The notes beneath the pieces were generated by a model. It did not search any database. It was not told the origin of the DNA and worked only from the letters and a program-made list of their open reading frames with translations. From assembly GCA_017311315.1 (NCBI GenBank), contig CM029666.1:40760225-40824224 (forward strand): 64,000 nucleotides of DNA. The letters run 5' to 3'. The position numbers and the translations under genes are program-made. This DNA comes from Dendrocalamus latiflorus. Taxonomy: Eukaryota; Streptophyta; Magnoliopsida; Poales; Poaceae. This document shows, in pieces, positions 42,730 through 53,269 of the stretch (positions are counted from its first letter, which is position 1; each line of letters starts with the position of its first letter).

Positions 42730-43520
42730 GGCAAGGTTGATGGCACTGCTCGTAAGACCCTCTTGTCACCCAGGACATGCGACACCGTCAACCACCACTG
42801 CAATCTAGCGAGGATGGCTTGCCCTTACGATCTTGGTGTTTGCCCAGTTGTGCTTGGACGTCACCAAGCACCTTTGGTACTTGTTTGCTAGCGATTGTTG
42901 GCTATGCTCGGACGTCTCTGATCACCTTTCATGCTCAGATGTCATCGACCACTCACAGTACTCGAACATCGCCAACCGTCCTCAATACCCAGCTGCTTAC
43001 GACTGCTAGACGTATTTGAGCGTCATCAACTTGCCTCCGGTACTCAAGTGCCTCCGACTACATGTCGTACATGAGTGCCTCTAACCGTTTGTTAAACCCA
43101 GACTCCTCCTACAACTTGTCAAACTTGGACGCCTACGACGGCTTGTCAAACGCAGATGTCTACGACTACTTGTCGAAGGTGGATGCCTACGACTGCTTGT
43201 TGAACGCAGACGCTTCAAACCGCTTGTCGAAGACGGACGGCTTCTCGTACATGAGTGCTTCTGATCACGTGTCGGACACGGATGCCTCCAACACTTCTCA
43301 AACTTGGAATCCTACGACAGCTTGTCGTACATGTGTGTTTTTGATTGCTTGTCGAAGATGGATGCCTTGGATTATGTGTCATACACGAGCATCTCCGACT
43401 ACTTTTGAACTTGGACACCTCCGACAGCTTGTCAAACTCGGACGCCTCTGACCAATTGTCAAACACGGACGCCCACGATGGCTTTCGACCACGGACAACC
43501 TCCGATGGATTTCAATCACA
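42730..43520. repeat. degenerate ~30-bp minisatellite
   Basis: Between about 43020 and 43470 a unit of the type 'cttgtcaaacgcagacgcct' plus 'acgac' recurs with a period near 30 bp, so one frame (43062-43451) reads decapeptide-like repeats such as DAYDGLSNA and DVYDYLSKV. The right edge changes to 'gatggctttcgaccacggac', the unit of the array at 60540-62280. The left part (42730-43020) is more degenerate. Confidence 0.65.
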
Positions 43521-43537
43521 ATTAGGGGCGGAGCCAA

Positions 43538-46500
43538 TGTAACATCCCGAAAAATTAGAAATTGTAAAATTATGGAGCCCTGCAATATTTTGCAATAAAC
43601 CCTAATTTGATTTGGATTTCATGGTGTTTCTTCAAGAATTTTTGGTTGAGGTTCCCTAAAGTTGAAATAAAAAGGGAATATACACATGAGGAGGTAAATT
43701 TAAATTTTAATTTAGAATCTGAAAAGATGATCCAGAAATTAGGAGAAAGGGATTTAAATAAATCTGGAAATTATTTATGAAATTGTGCAATGAAATAAAC
43801 CCAAAAATATATCTATATATATATAGAAGAAAAAAAAAATAAAATGAAAATAAAAGAGGCACCAAAATGGGGAAAACCGGAGCCAGGCCGGCCATCACCC
43901 CGGCCCAGCTCCTGCGCGCGCGGCCTTTCCCACCCGCGCGGCCCAATTCCCGCGTGCGAGCGCAGGCGCCACTGGCGGGCGGACCCTGCGCCCGTGTCCC
44001 TCTGGTCAGCGGGCCCTCCCGCTCGACCGCTCTCTCCCCCTGGCACGCGGGCCCGTGCCCGTTCTCTCGCTGCCGCTGGCCCCGTCTTGCGTATCGTCTT
44101 CCTCCTCCTCCCCGCGCGACCGCGCGTGCGCCTCACTCAGACGCTTTCCTCCCCGTGGCGTCCATGCCTCAGCCAGCTCAGCCCGTGCCGTCTCGTCACC
44201 CGGTGGGAGCGTCTGCAGAGCCGTCACCGCCCCTGGCTTCGCCGCCCCCGCCTCTGGAACGAGCCGCCGCCTGCAGCTTTCCTCCGCCCGGTCACGCCGC
44301 TCGACCGCGTGGCGCAAGCCATCTGCGCCCGGCGCGTGCGCGGCGCAAAGCTGCAGTGGAGGGTCACACTCCAAACCCCCTCCGCGTCTCTGCCCGAGCA
44401 GTCACGCGCGGCCCGGATTCCCGCTGCCCCGCCGCCTGCCATGGCTGCCCGAAGTGACAAAACAGCCCCGCCCGTTGCCAGCTCCACCCGAACGCCTATA
44501 TAAGGCGATAAGCCCTCCGTTGAGCCCCCCACGCCGCACTCGTTGTCTTCCAGCAGGTAATGGGACCCTGGTCCACCGTAGTCGCCGGCGAGCTCATTTC
44601 TCCCCCAACTCCGGCGAACTAACTCCCCGCGGTTTCTCTGTCCCAGAGCCCAATTCCTGGCGCTAGGACCATCTCCAGAGCGTTGCGAAGCCTCCCCGAC
44701 CTTCACTCGAGCTCCCCGACGTCCGTACTTCGCCGTCACCGAGAGCTCCTTCGAGTCACCGCCGCCGCTCGACGCCGACCTACCTCCGGTCATCCTCAGT
44801 CCTCGCCGACTGCGCCACCGGACTCCCCGCAGCACCAGGATCCCCTTTGGCCCCTCCACCGGACCTCCCCGACACTCCCTCGCCGCCGGCCACCGTCGTC
44901 CCCGACTCCTCTACCCGGCCCCCTCGTCGGCATCCTTCAAAAGGATTCCTCATCCTTATAAGGTAGGCAAAGCCTCCCCGCTCACTTGGCTATCAGCGCT
45001 CTCTTCCCCTCCCAGCTCCCCGGCCGCGCGCGTTCGAGCCTCCGGCTCCGCAGCGCCGGGTTGAGTTTTCTCCGTTTTATTTCGGTCTGACAGGTGGGCC
45101 CCACCTGTCAGCCACTGCATCCCCGAGTCACCGCTGACCGCTGGACCCCACCGGTCAGTGATGCATCCAAGCACGGACCGTACTGACATGTGGACCCTAT
45201 GAACAGTAACCGGACCCCACATGTCAGAGAAACAAAGAATGAAAAAGAAAATAAACTGGAAAAAAAATTAAAATGAATAGAGGCTGACAATGGGCCCCAC
45301 ATGTCAGAGTTGTAATATTTTTGGATTTGACTGGAACCGAAAACTTTGACCGCTTATAACTTCTTCATTTTAGCTCCGAATTGAATGAAACAAATTTCTA
45401 AATTCGTTTAAATTCAAGATCTATCTAATGGAACTAGAACCATATTTTTTTTTGAGTTCATTTGAATTTCTGGTGATATTTTATTGATTGGTTGTTTTTC
45501 TTTTAATGGGGTATTCCGTACGATTAAATAGCCTACGAGGCTCAAGAGGAAGATATCGAGGCAGCAGCACAAGAAGCACCAGATCACCAAGAAACCGACC
45601 CCTGTGACCAAGGCGAGTTAACACCTTGATCATTTCTGAACCTATGATTTGCAAAGATAATTTCTTTTAAATTATGAACATGCATGCTGTTATTTTATGT
45701 GATGAAATATGTTCATTTTAAGAAAGTGGTAGTTAGATACCTATTCTAATGCTTGTTAATAAAGATCCATTGCCATGCTTGGACATGTGAACCTTGTCGC
45801 CCTAGAAAAATTCATATTATCATATGCTTTACAGTAAGTCCAAATAATTATTCCGCGGCTTAGTATTGCTAGATAAGAACGGGGGTACCTTGCTGCCCCA
45901 AAAGCAACACTTACAAAAATGTGATATTGTTTGGGGAACAGTCATGGGTGGAATGACTGTAGTAGGTGGACATATTATTTACTACCTCTGAAAAATCCCA
46001 AACTGCTTAAATACCTGGATGGAATGGTTTGGTGGCTGGTATGTGGTGCAGTGGATGCACAGAATGTGAAATGTGGTAGAACCATCCGGGTAACCTTAAG
46101 GACTGAATCTTGTCATGTCAGCCCGTGTAAAACAGTACAACCACAAGTCTGTAAAATACAACTTGGCTAAGTAGACTTATCGAAATCCCGGACTCATCTC
46201 ACTGGTAGTGGATTGATGGGGTTATGCTATGGCAAGGGGGCCTGAAGGGACACCAGTGGAGGGTGAAGTTTTCCCGCTTTCCTAACGTTGCGGGAAGTAG
46301 GAGCCCGAGCTGCGTTAGAGTCTGGGGAAAACATCCCGCGCACAGATGGGACCCATCGCAAATGGGCGGTCACCCGTAATGTGAGATGGGAGAAAGGACT
46401 AGATATTTTGAAAAGTTACTGTGATGATCTACTTAACCACACTTCTAAGGAATTGTGTGGGGCAACGAGTTGATTGTCTCTTGTGGTGAAAGTGTACAAA

Positions 46501-47391
46501 CTCTGCAGAGTCAAAACTATTCGAATAGCCGTGCCCACGGTCATGGGCAGACATGGGAACTTAACTGGATATAGTTCTATTTAAAAATGTTTGGAAATTG
46601 GGAATGGAAACTTGAAGGGCGAAGGACGGCTCTGGTTTGGAATTGTCCTGGGTGTCGTCCCAGTGGTACATTAAGCGGCTATAACGCTGAAAGATGCCAT
46701 ATGGCGCAGATGCCATGTAATGGTGGATGGAATCTGTGTCAACTATGAGATCAACTTACCTTATAAACAAAAGTTTTGAGTTCAAAATGGCTAGGTCTCA
46801 GGAAATTTTCCTATAATTGTATTCAAAAGCACTCTCCGCAAAATAAAATGAGCCCCAGCCATCCTTTGATAGCCATGCATGTAAAATTATTGCAATCTGT
46901 GTGTTGGCTTGCTGAGCACGGGGTCGGAGTGCTCATTCTCGCTCTTGCGATACAATTCAGAAACAGGAGTTCAAGAACACTACGCCTACGAGGAGGCCCC
47001 CGCCAACATCAACGGAAGCAAAGGCGCTAATTAAGGCGTAGGCCTCGGTGGTTAGGCATAGACAAGTAGACCCTAGGCGTTGTGTACCTTTATGTTGCCG
47101 GGACCCTGGTGGCATATATTGTACACATTACCCTACTGGCCGCTTGCCTGTGGATTTGGGTTTGCTTTTGCTGTATTTCCGCTGTGCGTATTTGTAATCA
47201 TGACATTTGGCCTAGTCGACCCCTTTTGTAAACTATCACCCGACGTGGTGCATTACAGTTTATGTAATATAATGGATAATTACGCGATGTATGAAATGAT
47301 TCAGCAATGTACCTGTGTGCACTAACTACTGATCCAGGGATTAGTGCAGTGAAACACAGTAAGATTCGGATTGAAAAATCCGGGTCTGACA
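43538..47391 (+). repeat. LTR1 of gypsy element
   Basis: 3854 bp, TGTAACATCCCG...GGTCTGACA. The promoter TATA (44496-44502) puts the transcription start near 44530, so U3 is about 1 kb. A stretch at 45535-45620 encodes an acidic, Glu/Gln/Ala-rich peptide in an open but ATG-less frame, bounded by 'aaatag' and 'gcgagt'. Other open frames in the LTR are duplicated in LTR2 without any recognised motif. Confidence 0.95.
44496..44502 (+). promoter_or_regulatory. TATA box of gypsy LTR1
   Basis: tatataa within cgcctatataaggcg, at the end of a GC-rich U3. The identical site in LTR2 is at about 54227. Confidence 0.75.
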
Positions 47392-47395
47392 GCGC

Positions 47396-47407
47396 TGGTA
47401 TCAGAGC
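47396..47407 (+). promoter_or_regulatory. primer-binding site of gypsy element
   Basis: TGGTATCAGAGC, four bases after the end of LTR1, complementary to the initiator Met tRNA 3' end. The same site follows LTR2 at 57127-57138. Confidence 0.9.
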
Positions 47408-47599
47408 ATACGACCGTAGGGTAAAGCCTTAGGATGGAAAAATTAGGATGGCCTAGGAATACAATACTTATGAAAGCAAGAAAATAATTTCCAAAATCAT
47501 AGTATAATGTTCTTACTCGTATCCTTCCTAGAATCTGCTCTACTCTATTTTTCATTACATTTTGGAAAAGTACTAACATTGGAACCATAACGTTTACAG

Positions 47600-48514
47600 A
47601 TGGCAGGAACGGGATATGAAGGGGACTGGGATTATTTGGGCCACGGTGTCTATGAAAATGAGTTCGCAAGCATCTTACGCAAGCTTCTACATTACATGGG
47701 CTACGACGAGCAACCTATCTACCGTGGACTGAAGGCTACCATAGGAGAAGATGAATCTTGGACCATGCAGGTCTACATCTACCCAAAAAGCGAACAAGAA
47801 CAGCCTCATGTCTTTACCACGGAACATCGAAGGAGTACCAGGGCCGACGCGATCCAGGACGCCGCGCGCCTCGCCGCGGCACGGCTGTGTGACATATATG
47901 AGACGGCCATTCACCGCACGCCCTATCGTTTCTACCCGTCGCGCCAGGATGGTGCACGGTACAATGAGACGAACCTGCCGGTTGACGAGGACGACCCTGC
48001 GCTAACACACCAGGTCACTCTCACCAGGGCTATGGGCGCAGCCCACACCGCAGCCTTGGAGGAGATCACCCTTCTTCGACAGCGCCTTACCACTGGGCAC
48101 GGCTCCAGGGTGGCGCTACGGGAGCAGCTCGCCAAGACCGAGCAGGCCTTGGCGCAGGCCCAGGCAGAAGTGACCGCCCTCCAAGCTCAGCTCCGACGGG
48201 CCTCCACCCCTGCAGCAGCTCCAGCACCTCCACCACCAGGATCCGGGCCCCGCACTCGGATGACCGCGCGTAAGAGCACGCGGCCTCCGGGTCCCCGGGC
48301 TGCACTTCGGGGGGAGAGCCTCCCCAGAGCCGTAGCCCCCCACGCGCGCCCTCGGACGCCGATGACTCCGATCCGTCGGAGTTCAGTGGGAGCCGCTCCC
48401 GTTCCAGGTCCCCGCACTACAGCCCATCTGGCTACGGGTATCTGGAGGAGTAGATGGGATCGCGATGTACTTGCAGTGTGTGTTGCAAGTACTAAATTCA
48501 TGTATCTTAGTTGA
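47600..48514 (+). CDS. gypsy ORF0, upstream of gag
   Basis: A 304-residue protein starting MAGTGYEGDWDYLGHG, between the primer site and gag. Residues about 1-110 look globular (ENEFASILRKLLHYMGY, TIGEDESWTMQVYIYP). Residues about 145-200 form a probable coiled coil with heptad leucines (EEITLLRQRL, QAQAEVTALQAQL). The tail is Pro/Arg/Ala-rich and disordered-looking. It is open without defects. Extra upstream frames (orf0) have been described in grass gypsy elements such as RIRE3/RIRE8, but the function is unknown. It is repeated at 57331 with one visible change (Met to Val). Confidence 0.7.
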   Translation: MAGTGYEGDWDYLGHGVYENEFASILRKLLHYMGYDEQPIYRGLKATIGEDESWTMQVYIYPKSEQEQPHVFTTEHRRSTRADAIQDAARLAAARLCDIYETAIHRTPYRFYPSRQDGARYNETNLPVDEDDPALTHQVTLTRAMGAAHTAALEEITLLRQRLTTGHGSRVALREQLAKTEQALAQAQAEVTALQAQLRRASTPAAAPAPPPPGSGPRTRMTARKSTRPPGPRAALRGESLPRAVAPHARPRTPMTPIRRSSVGAAPVPGPRTTAHLATGIWRSRWDRDVLAVCVASTKFMYLS

Positions 48515-48755
48515 TGTATCCGTCCTTTTTATTTCGTAGTTGCGGACCTATGAACTTTAATTATTATGATGTAATTGTAAGCCCAGCATAAAAGCTGGCT
48601 ATGTAATTGTTGATATGTTTAAGTGAATGGCTGGATATCGGCCTTATGTTGGAAATTGCCTCGTCATGGTTTTACTGCTTTCTCTTGTATGGGTTGGCAC
48701 CCCTTGTTTTCTCCTATATATAGAACTAGCATTGAGTATAAAGCTACCACTGCAG

Positions 48756-51700
48756 ATGGCCAGCCGAAGAACTACCAGGGCTCAGACTAATACAAACCCA
48801 GCCGAGGTAGACTCAAATCGCGGGGTTCTGCCTGAAGACCAAGGTAGAGCTCAAGACCAGGGAAATGACAACCTTCCAAACCCTCCGGAACACCCTACAA
48901 TGGCCCAAGTTATGGCACAACAAACTCAGATTTTGCAAGCCATATATGCGGGACAGCAAGGAAGCTCAGGAGGGCATAGAGCTGACTTGGGAGATTTCCA
49001 GAGGACAAGGCCAATCACATTTACATCGGCAGAAGAACCACTGGAAGCCGAGGACTGGCTTCGAGATATTGAAAGAAAGCTGCGCCTAATTAAATGCGCA
49101 GAGGAAGACAAAGTCATGTTCGCTGCACACCAGCTGCAGGGCGCCGCAGCAGCTTGGTGGGAGAATTACTTGGCCGCCAGGGGCCAGGAGGATGCCACCA
49201 CAGAAACCAGCACAGAAGCAGTTCCTTGGGAGGAATTTAAGACCGCTTTCAAGGCTAACTTCGTTCCAACCGGAGTAATACGAATGAAGAAGAACGAGTT
49301 TCGCACACTCAAGCAGGGGAATAGGTCAATAAATGAGTACCTTACCAAATTCACACAATTGGCCCGATATGCCCCAAAGGATGTGGAGGACGAGGAAGAA
49401 AAGATTGACAGATTCTTTGAAGGGATGAACGAGGAGCTACGAGTTCAGCTGATCACTCAAGATTTCACCAGCTTTCATCAACTGGTGAATAAGGCACTGA
49501 TTCTGGAAAATGAGAAGAAGAACCTGGAGGCCAGCCGCAAGCGAAAGCTATCGGCTCAGCACCCCCAAGGAAGGTTCATTCAGAAGCTCTTGGGTAATTC
49601 CTCAACCCCGAGGACTACTCAACCCAGTGCGTCAGCATCAGCTCCTCGACCGGGGGGAAATTCATATCAAGCTCCGCGCACAGGAGGATCGTACCTCGGT
49701 ATTAACCCAGCAGCTAACAGTAACTGTTATACCTGCGGGGAAAAAGGGCACTATGCCAATAGATGCCCTAACAAGCAGAATGCTCCAGCCCGCAGTCAAG
49801 CTTCAGCACTCAACAAAGGGCATCAAAGCTCACAAGGCAGCAAAAGTGCATCAGCCCCAAACCGTGGTCGAGTCAACCACATCACTGCCGAAGAAGCTAA
49901 GGAGGCCGCTGGAGTCCTTATGGGTACGTTCTCTGTTAAAACCATACCAGCACAAGTATTGTTTGATTCAGGAGCTTCCCATTCATTTATATCTAAGGGG
50001 TATGCCAACAAGTTGGGATTACCAGTATATACTCTAAAGAAGCCAGTAGTTCTTAATTCACCAGCTGGACCAATTACTACCACCTTAGTGTGTCCTGGGG
50101 TAGCAATTACTATGGAAGGGTGGGACTTCTTAGCTGATCTAATAGTTTTACCCTCCCAAACTCTGGACATTATACTGGGGATGGATTGGCTCGCAAAGTA
50201 TCAAGGGGTCATAAGCTGTGCCACTAGGGAAGTCAATTTGACCAAGCATCCTGGGTTAACAATAGAAGTGAAGGTGGATCGCCCGTACCGCTGGGGTCGG
50301 GCAATCTATTATTGTGAAGGTGTGCCATTAGAAGGAATGATTGTGGTACAAGACTACCCTGAAGTATTTCCCGAGGAATTACCAGGCATGCCCCCAGACA
50401 GAGATTTGGAGTTTGTCATCAACCTAAAGCCCGGTGCTGCACCCGTCTCCAAGAGACCATACCGGATGACGGTGGATGAGTTAGAAGAATTAAAGAAGCA
50501 ACTATATGAGTTGCAGGATAAGGGGTTCATTAGGCCAAGTTCCTCGCCTTGGGGATCTCCAGTATTATTTGTAAAGAAGAAAGATGGCACCACGCGGATG
50601 TGTGTGGATTACAGGGCCCTAAATGAAGTAACCATCAAGAACAAATACCCACTCCCCAGGATTGATGATTTATTCGATCAACTTGGTGGAGCCACGGTAT
50701 TCTCCAAAATAGACCTAAGATCGGGCTATCATCAACTGAAGATTAGAGCTGAAGATATACCTAAGACGGCTTTCACCACTAGATATGGGCTGTATGAGTT
50801 TACAGTCATGTCTTTTGGGTTAACCAATGCCCCAGCCTACTTCATGAACCTGATGAACAAAGTATTCATGGAGTATTTGGACAAGTTTGTCGTGGTCTTT
50901 ATTGACGACATCCTTATATACTCCAAGAATGCTGAAGAGCATGCGGAACATCTGCGTCTGGTGTTGGAAAGGCTAAAGGAGCATCAATTATATGCAAAAT
51001 TTAGCAAGTGTGAATTCTGGCTGCATGACATTAGTTTCTTGGGACACATAGTGTCAGCAGGAGGAGTATCTGTTGATCCCGCCAAAATAGCAGCAGTCAT
51101 AGAGTGGCAGCAGCCAGCTTCCGTCACTGAAGTGAGAAGCTTTCTCGGATTGGCTGGGTACTACCGGAGATTCATAGAAGGATTCTCTCGGATCGCCAGG
51201 CCAATGACTCAACTACTCAAGAAGGAGAGGAAGTTTGAATGGTCCAAGGCATGTGAAGAAAGTTTCCAAGAATTGAAGAGGAGATTGACTACCACGCCTG
51301 TGCTAACCCTGCCTGATGTACGCAAGGATTTTGAGGTATACTGTGATGCCTCACATCAAGGGCTTGGATGTGTACTAATGCAGGAAGGCAAGGTAGTGGC
51401 ATATGCATCCAGACAACTTCGCCCTCATGAAGCCAACTACCCTACTCATGACCTGGAATTGGCCTCAGTAGTGCATGCATTGAAGATTTGGAGGCATTAT
51501 CTGATAGGTAATCACTGTGACATATACACGGACCACCAGAGCCTTAAATATTTCTTCACCCAGTCACACCTCAACTTGAGGCAGAGGAGATGGTTGGAGT
51601 TGATTAAGGACTATGACCTGAGCGTCCATTACCACCCAGGGAAGGCTAATGTTGTAGCGGATGCTTTAAGCCGTAAGGCCTATTGCAGTAATCTCATGGT

Positions 51701-53228
51701 CCAGGAACATCAACCTGAGCTATATAAAGAACTGCAGGCCTTGAACTTGGAGATAGTAGAGGGAGGCACTCTAGCTACCATGGAAATTCAACCAAGTTTA
51801 GAGGAGCAGATTATGGTTGCTCAGCAAAAAGATCCAGCTATAATAAAGTGGAAAGGATTGATAGGAGCAGGGAAGGCTCCTAACATGAAGGTTGATCACG
51901 AGGGTACCCTGTGGTACGGGAAGCGTATAGTTGTACCTCATCACAAGAATCTCAAGGACCTAATATTGAGGGAAGCTCATAGCTCTCCATACTCCCTGCA
52001 CCCCGGAAGCACCAAGATGTATCAGAGTATGAAGCAATTCTGCTGGTGGCCCCGTATGAAGAGAGACATAGCTGAACATGTAGCCTGCTGTGATGTGTGT
52101 CAGAGAGTGAAAGCAGAACATCAAAGGCCAGCAGGACTACTACAACCATTAAAAATACCCCAGTGGAAGTGGGAAGAAGTCGGGATGGACTTTATCACGG
52201 GACTTCCACGAACCAAATCTGGATATGACTCCGTATGGGTCGTGATTGACAGGCTGACTAAGGTTGCCCATTTCATCCCCGTCAAAACCACGTACAAGGG
52301 AAATAAGTTAGCCGAGCTATATATGTCACGCATAGTATGTTTACACGGTGTACCAAAACGGATAGTCTCGGATCGAGGTTCCCAGTTTACCTCGCATTTT
52401 TGGGCTAGCCTGCATGAAGCTCTCGGTACTTACTTGGATTTTAGCACCGCATACCACCCCCAGACAGATGGTCAAACAGAGAGAGTGAATCAGATATTGG
52501 AAGATATGCTTCGGGCTTGTGCTCTAGATTTTTCTAAGGATTGGGATCGATGCCTACCCTATGCTGAGTTTGCTTATAACAACAGCTATCAGGCCAGTCT
52601 TCAGATGTCACCCTTCGAAGCCCTGTATGGTCGACAATGTCGAACCCCTCTACATTGGTCGGAAGTAGGGGAGAACTACATTTTCGGGCCAGATACTTTA
52701 AGGCAGGCTGAAGAAAAGGTTCGCCTAATTAGAGATCGACTGCAAGCAGCCCAGTCCAGGCAGAAAAGTTATGCAGACAAGAGAAGAAGGCAATTAAGTT
52801 TTGAAGTGGGAGATCATGTTTATCTGAAGGTATCACCCTTGCGAGGAGTTAGGCGATTCAAGGTCAAAGGCAAGCTTACCCCGCGGTATGTTGGACCGTT
52901 CCCGATTGTGTCTAAAAAGGGGGAAGTTGCCTACCAGCTTGCACTACCTCCGAATCTATCAGACATACACGACGTCTTCCATGTGTCCCAATTGAAGAAG
53001 TGTCTGCGAGTACCTGAGGATCAAGCTCCATTGGAAGCAATCGAGATTGAGGAGGATCTAACCTACAAGGAGCGCCCGATCAAGATCCTGGATACCGTGG
53101 AAAAGAAGACGCGAACTCAAGTCATTCGCATGTGCCGGGTACAATGGAGCCATCACTCCAAGAAAGAAGCTACCTGGGAGCGTGAAGACCAGCTACGAAG
53201 AGATTACCCCGACCTGTTCCCTAGTTAA
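48756..53228 (+). CDS. gypsy Gag-Pol polyprotein, intact
   Basis: 1490 residues, one open frame. The start chosen is ATG 48756 (MASRRTTRAQ), as the 43 upstream codons are hydrophobic and unlike Gag. Retrotransposon gag domain ~90-200 (AWWENYLAARG); CCHC knuckle ~322-335 (CYTCGEKGHYANRC); protease ~404 (DSGASHSF); RT with FIDDIL at ~715-720; RNase H from ~860 (CDASHQGLG, DHQSLKYF, ADALSR); integrase with HHCC (ACCDVCQRVK) and D1145, D1206, E1242, giving the D-x60-D-x35-E spacing; C-terminal chromodomain-like segment ~1440-1490 (VQWSHHSKKEATWER). RT precedes integrase, the gypsy order. No stops or shifts are seen, so this copy could supply enzymes for itself and relatives. Confidence 0.95.
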   Translation: MASRRTTRAQTNTNPAEVDSNRGVLPEDQGRAQDQGNDNLPNPPEHPTMAQVMAQQTQILQAIYAGQQGSSGGHRADLGDFQRTRPITFTSAEEPLEAEDWLRDIERKLRLIKCAEEDKVMFAAHQLQGAAAAWWENYLAARGQEDATTETSTEAVPWEEFKTAFKANFVPTGVIRMKKNEFRTLKQGNRSINEYLTKFTQLARYAPKDVEDEEEKIDRFFEGMNEELRVQLITQDFTSFHQLVNKALILENEKKNLEASRKRKLSAQHPQGRFIQKLLGNSSTPRTTQPSASASAPRPGGNSYQAPRTGGSYLGINPAANSNCYTCGEKGHYANRCPNKQNAPARSQASALNKGHQSSQGSKSASAPNRGRVNHITAEEAKEAAGVLMGTFSVKTIPAQVLFDSGASHSFISKGYANKLGLPVYTLKKPVVLNSPAGPITTTLVCPGVAITMEGWDFLADLIVLPSQTLDIILGMDWLAKYQGVISCATREVNLTKHPGLTIEVKVDRPYRWGRAIYYCEGVPLEGMIVVQDYPEVFPEELPGMPPDRDLEFVINLKPGAAPVSKRPYRMTVDELEELKKQLYELQDKGFIRPSSSPWGSPVLFVKKKDGTTRMCVDYRALNEVTIKNKYPLPRIDDLFDQLGGATVFSKIDLRSGYHQLKIRAEDIPKTAFTTRYGLYEFTVMSFGLTNAPAYFMNLMNKVFMEYLDKFVVVFIDDILIYSKNAEEHAEHLRLVLERLKEHQLYAKFSKCEFWLHDISFLGHIVSAGGVSVDPAKIAAVIEWQQPASVTEVRSFLGLAGYYRRFIEGFSRIARPMTQLLKKERKFEWSKACEESFQELKRRLTTTPVLTLPDVRKDFEVYCDASHQGLGCVLMQEGKVVAYASRQLRPHEANYPTHDLELASVVHALKIWRHYLIGNHCDIYTDHQSLKYFFTQSHLNLRQRRWLELIKDYDLSVHYHPGKANVVADALSRKAYCSNLMVQEHQPELYKELQALNLEIVEGGTLATMEIQPSLEEQIMVAQQKDPAIIKWKGLIGAGKAPNMKVDHEGTLWYGKRIVVPHHKNLKDLILREAHSSPYSLHPGSTKMYQSMKQFCWWPRMKRDIAEHVACCDVCQRVKAEHQRPAGLLQPLKIPQWKWEEVGMDFITGLPRTKSGYDSVWVVIDRLTKVAHFIPVKTTYKGNKLAELYMSRIVCLHGVPKRIVSDRGSQFTSHFWASLHEALGTYLDFSTAYHPQTDGQTERVNQILEDMLRACALDFSKDWDRCLPYAEFAYNNSYQASLQMSPFEALYGRQCRTPLHWSEVGENYIFGPDTLRQAEEKVRLIRDRLQAAQSRQKSYADKRRRQLSFEVGDHVYLKVSPLRGVRRFKVKGKLTPRYVGPFPIVSKKGEVAYQLALPPNLSDIHDVFHVSQLKKCLRVPEDQAPLEAIEIEEDLTYKERPIKILDTVEKKTRTQVIRMCRVQWSHHSKKEATWEREDQLRRDYPDLFPS

Positions 53229-53269
53229 GTTGAATCTCGGGGTCGAGATTCTTTTAAGGGGGGTAGGTT

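Noticed and set aside
43844..44961. Proline/alanine/arginine-rich frames in the gypsy LTR (repeated at 53509-54692)
   Set aside because: They lie in the GC-rich U3/R of the LTR, overlap in several frames and show no domain.
47080..47325. 81-codon hydrophobic frame in the gypsy LTR, recurring at 56811 and 58946
   Set aside because: It recurs only because the LTR recurs. There is no independent evidence of coding.
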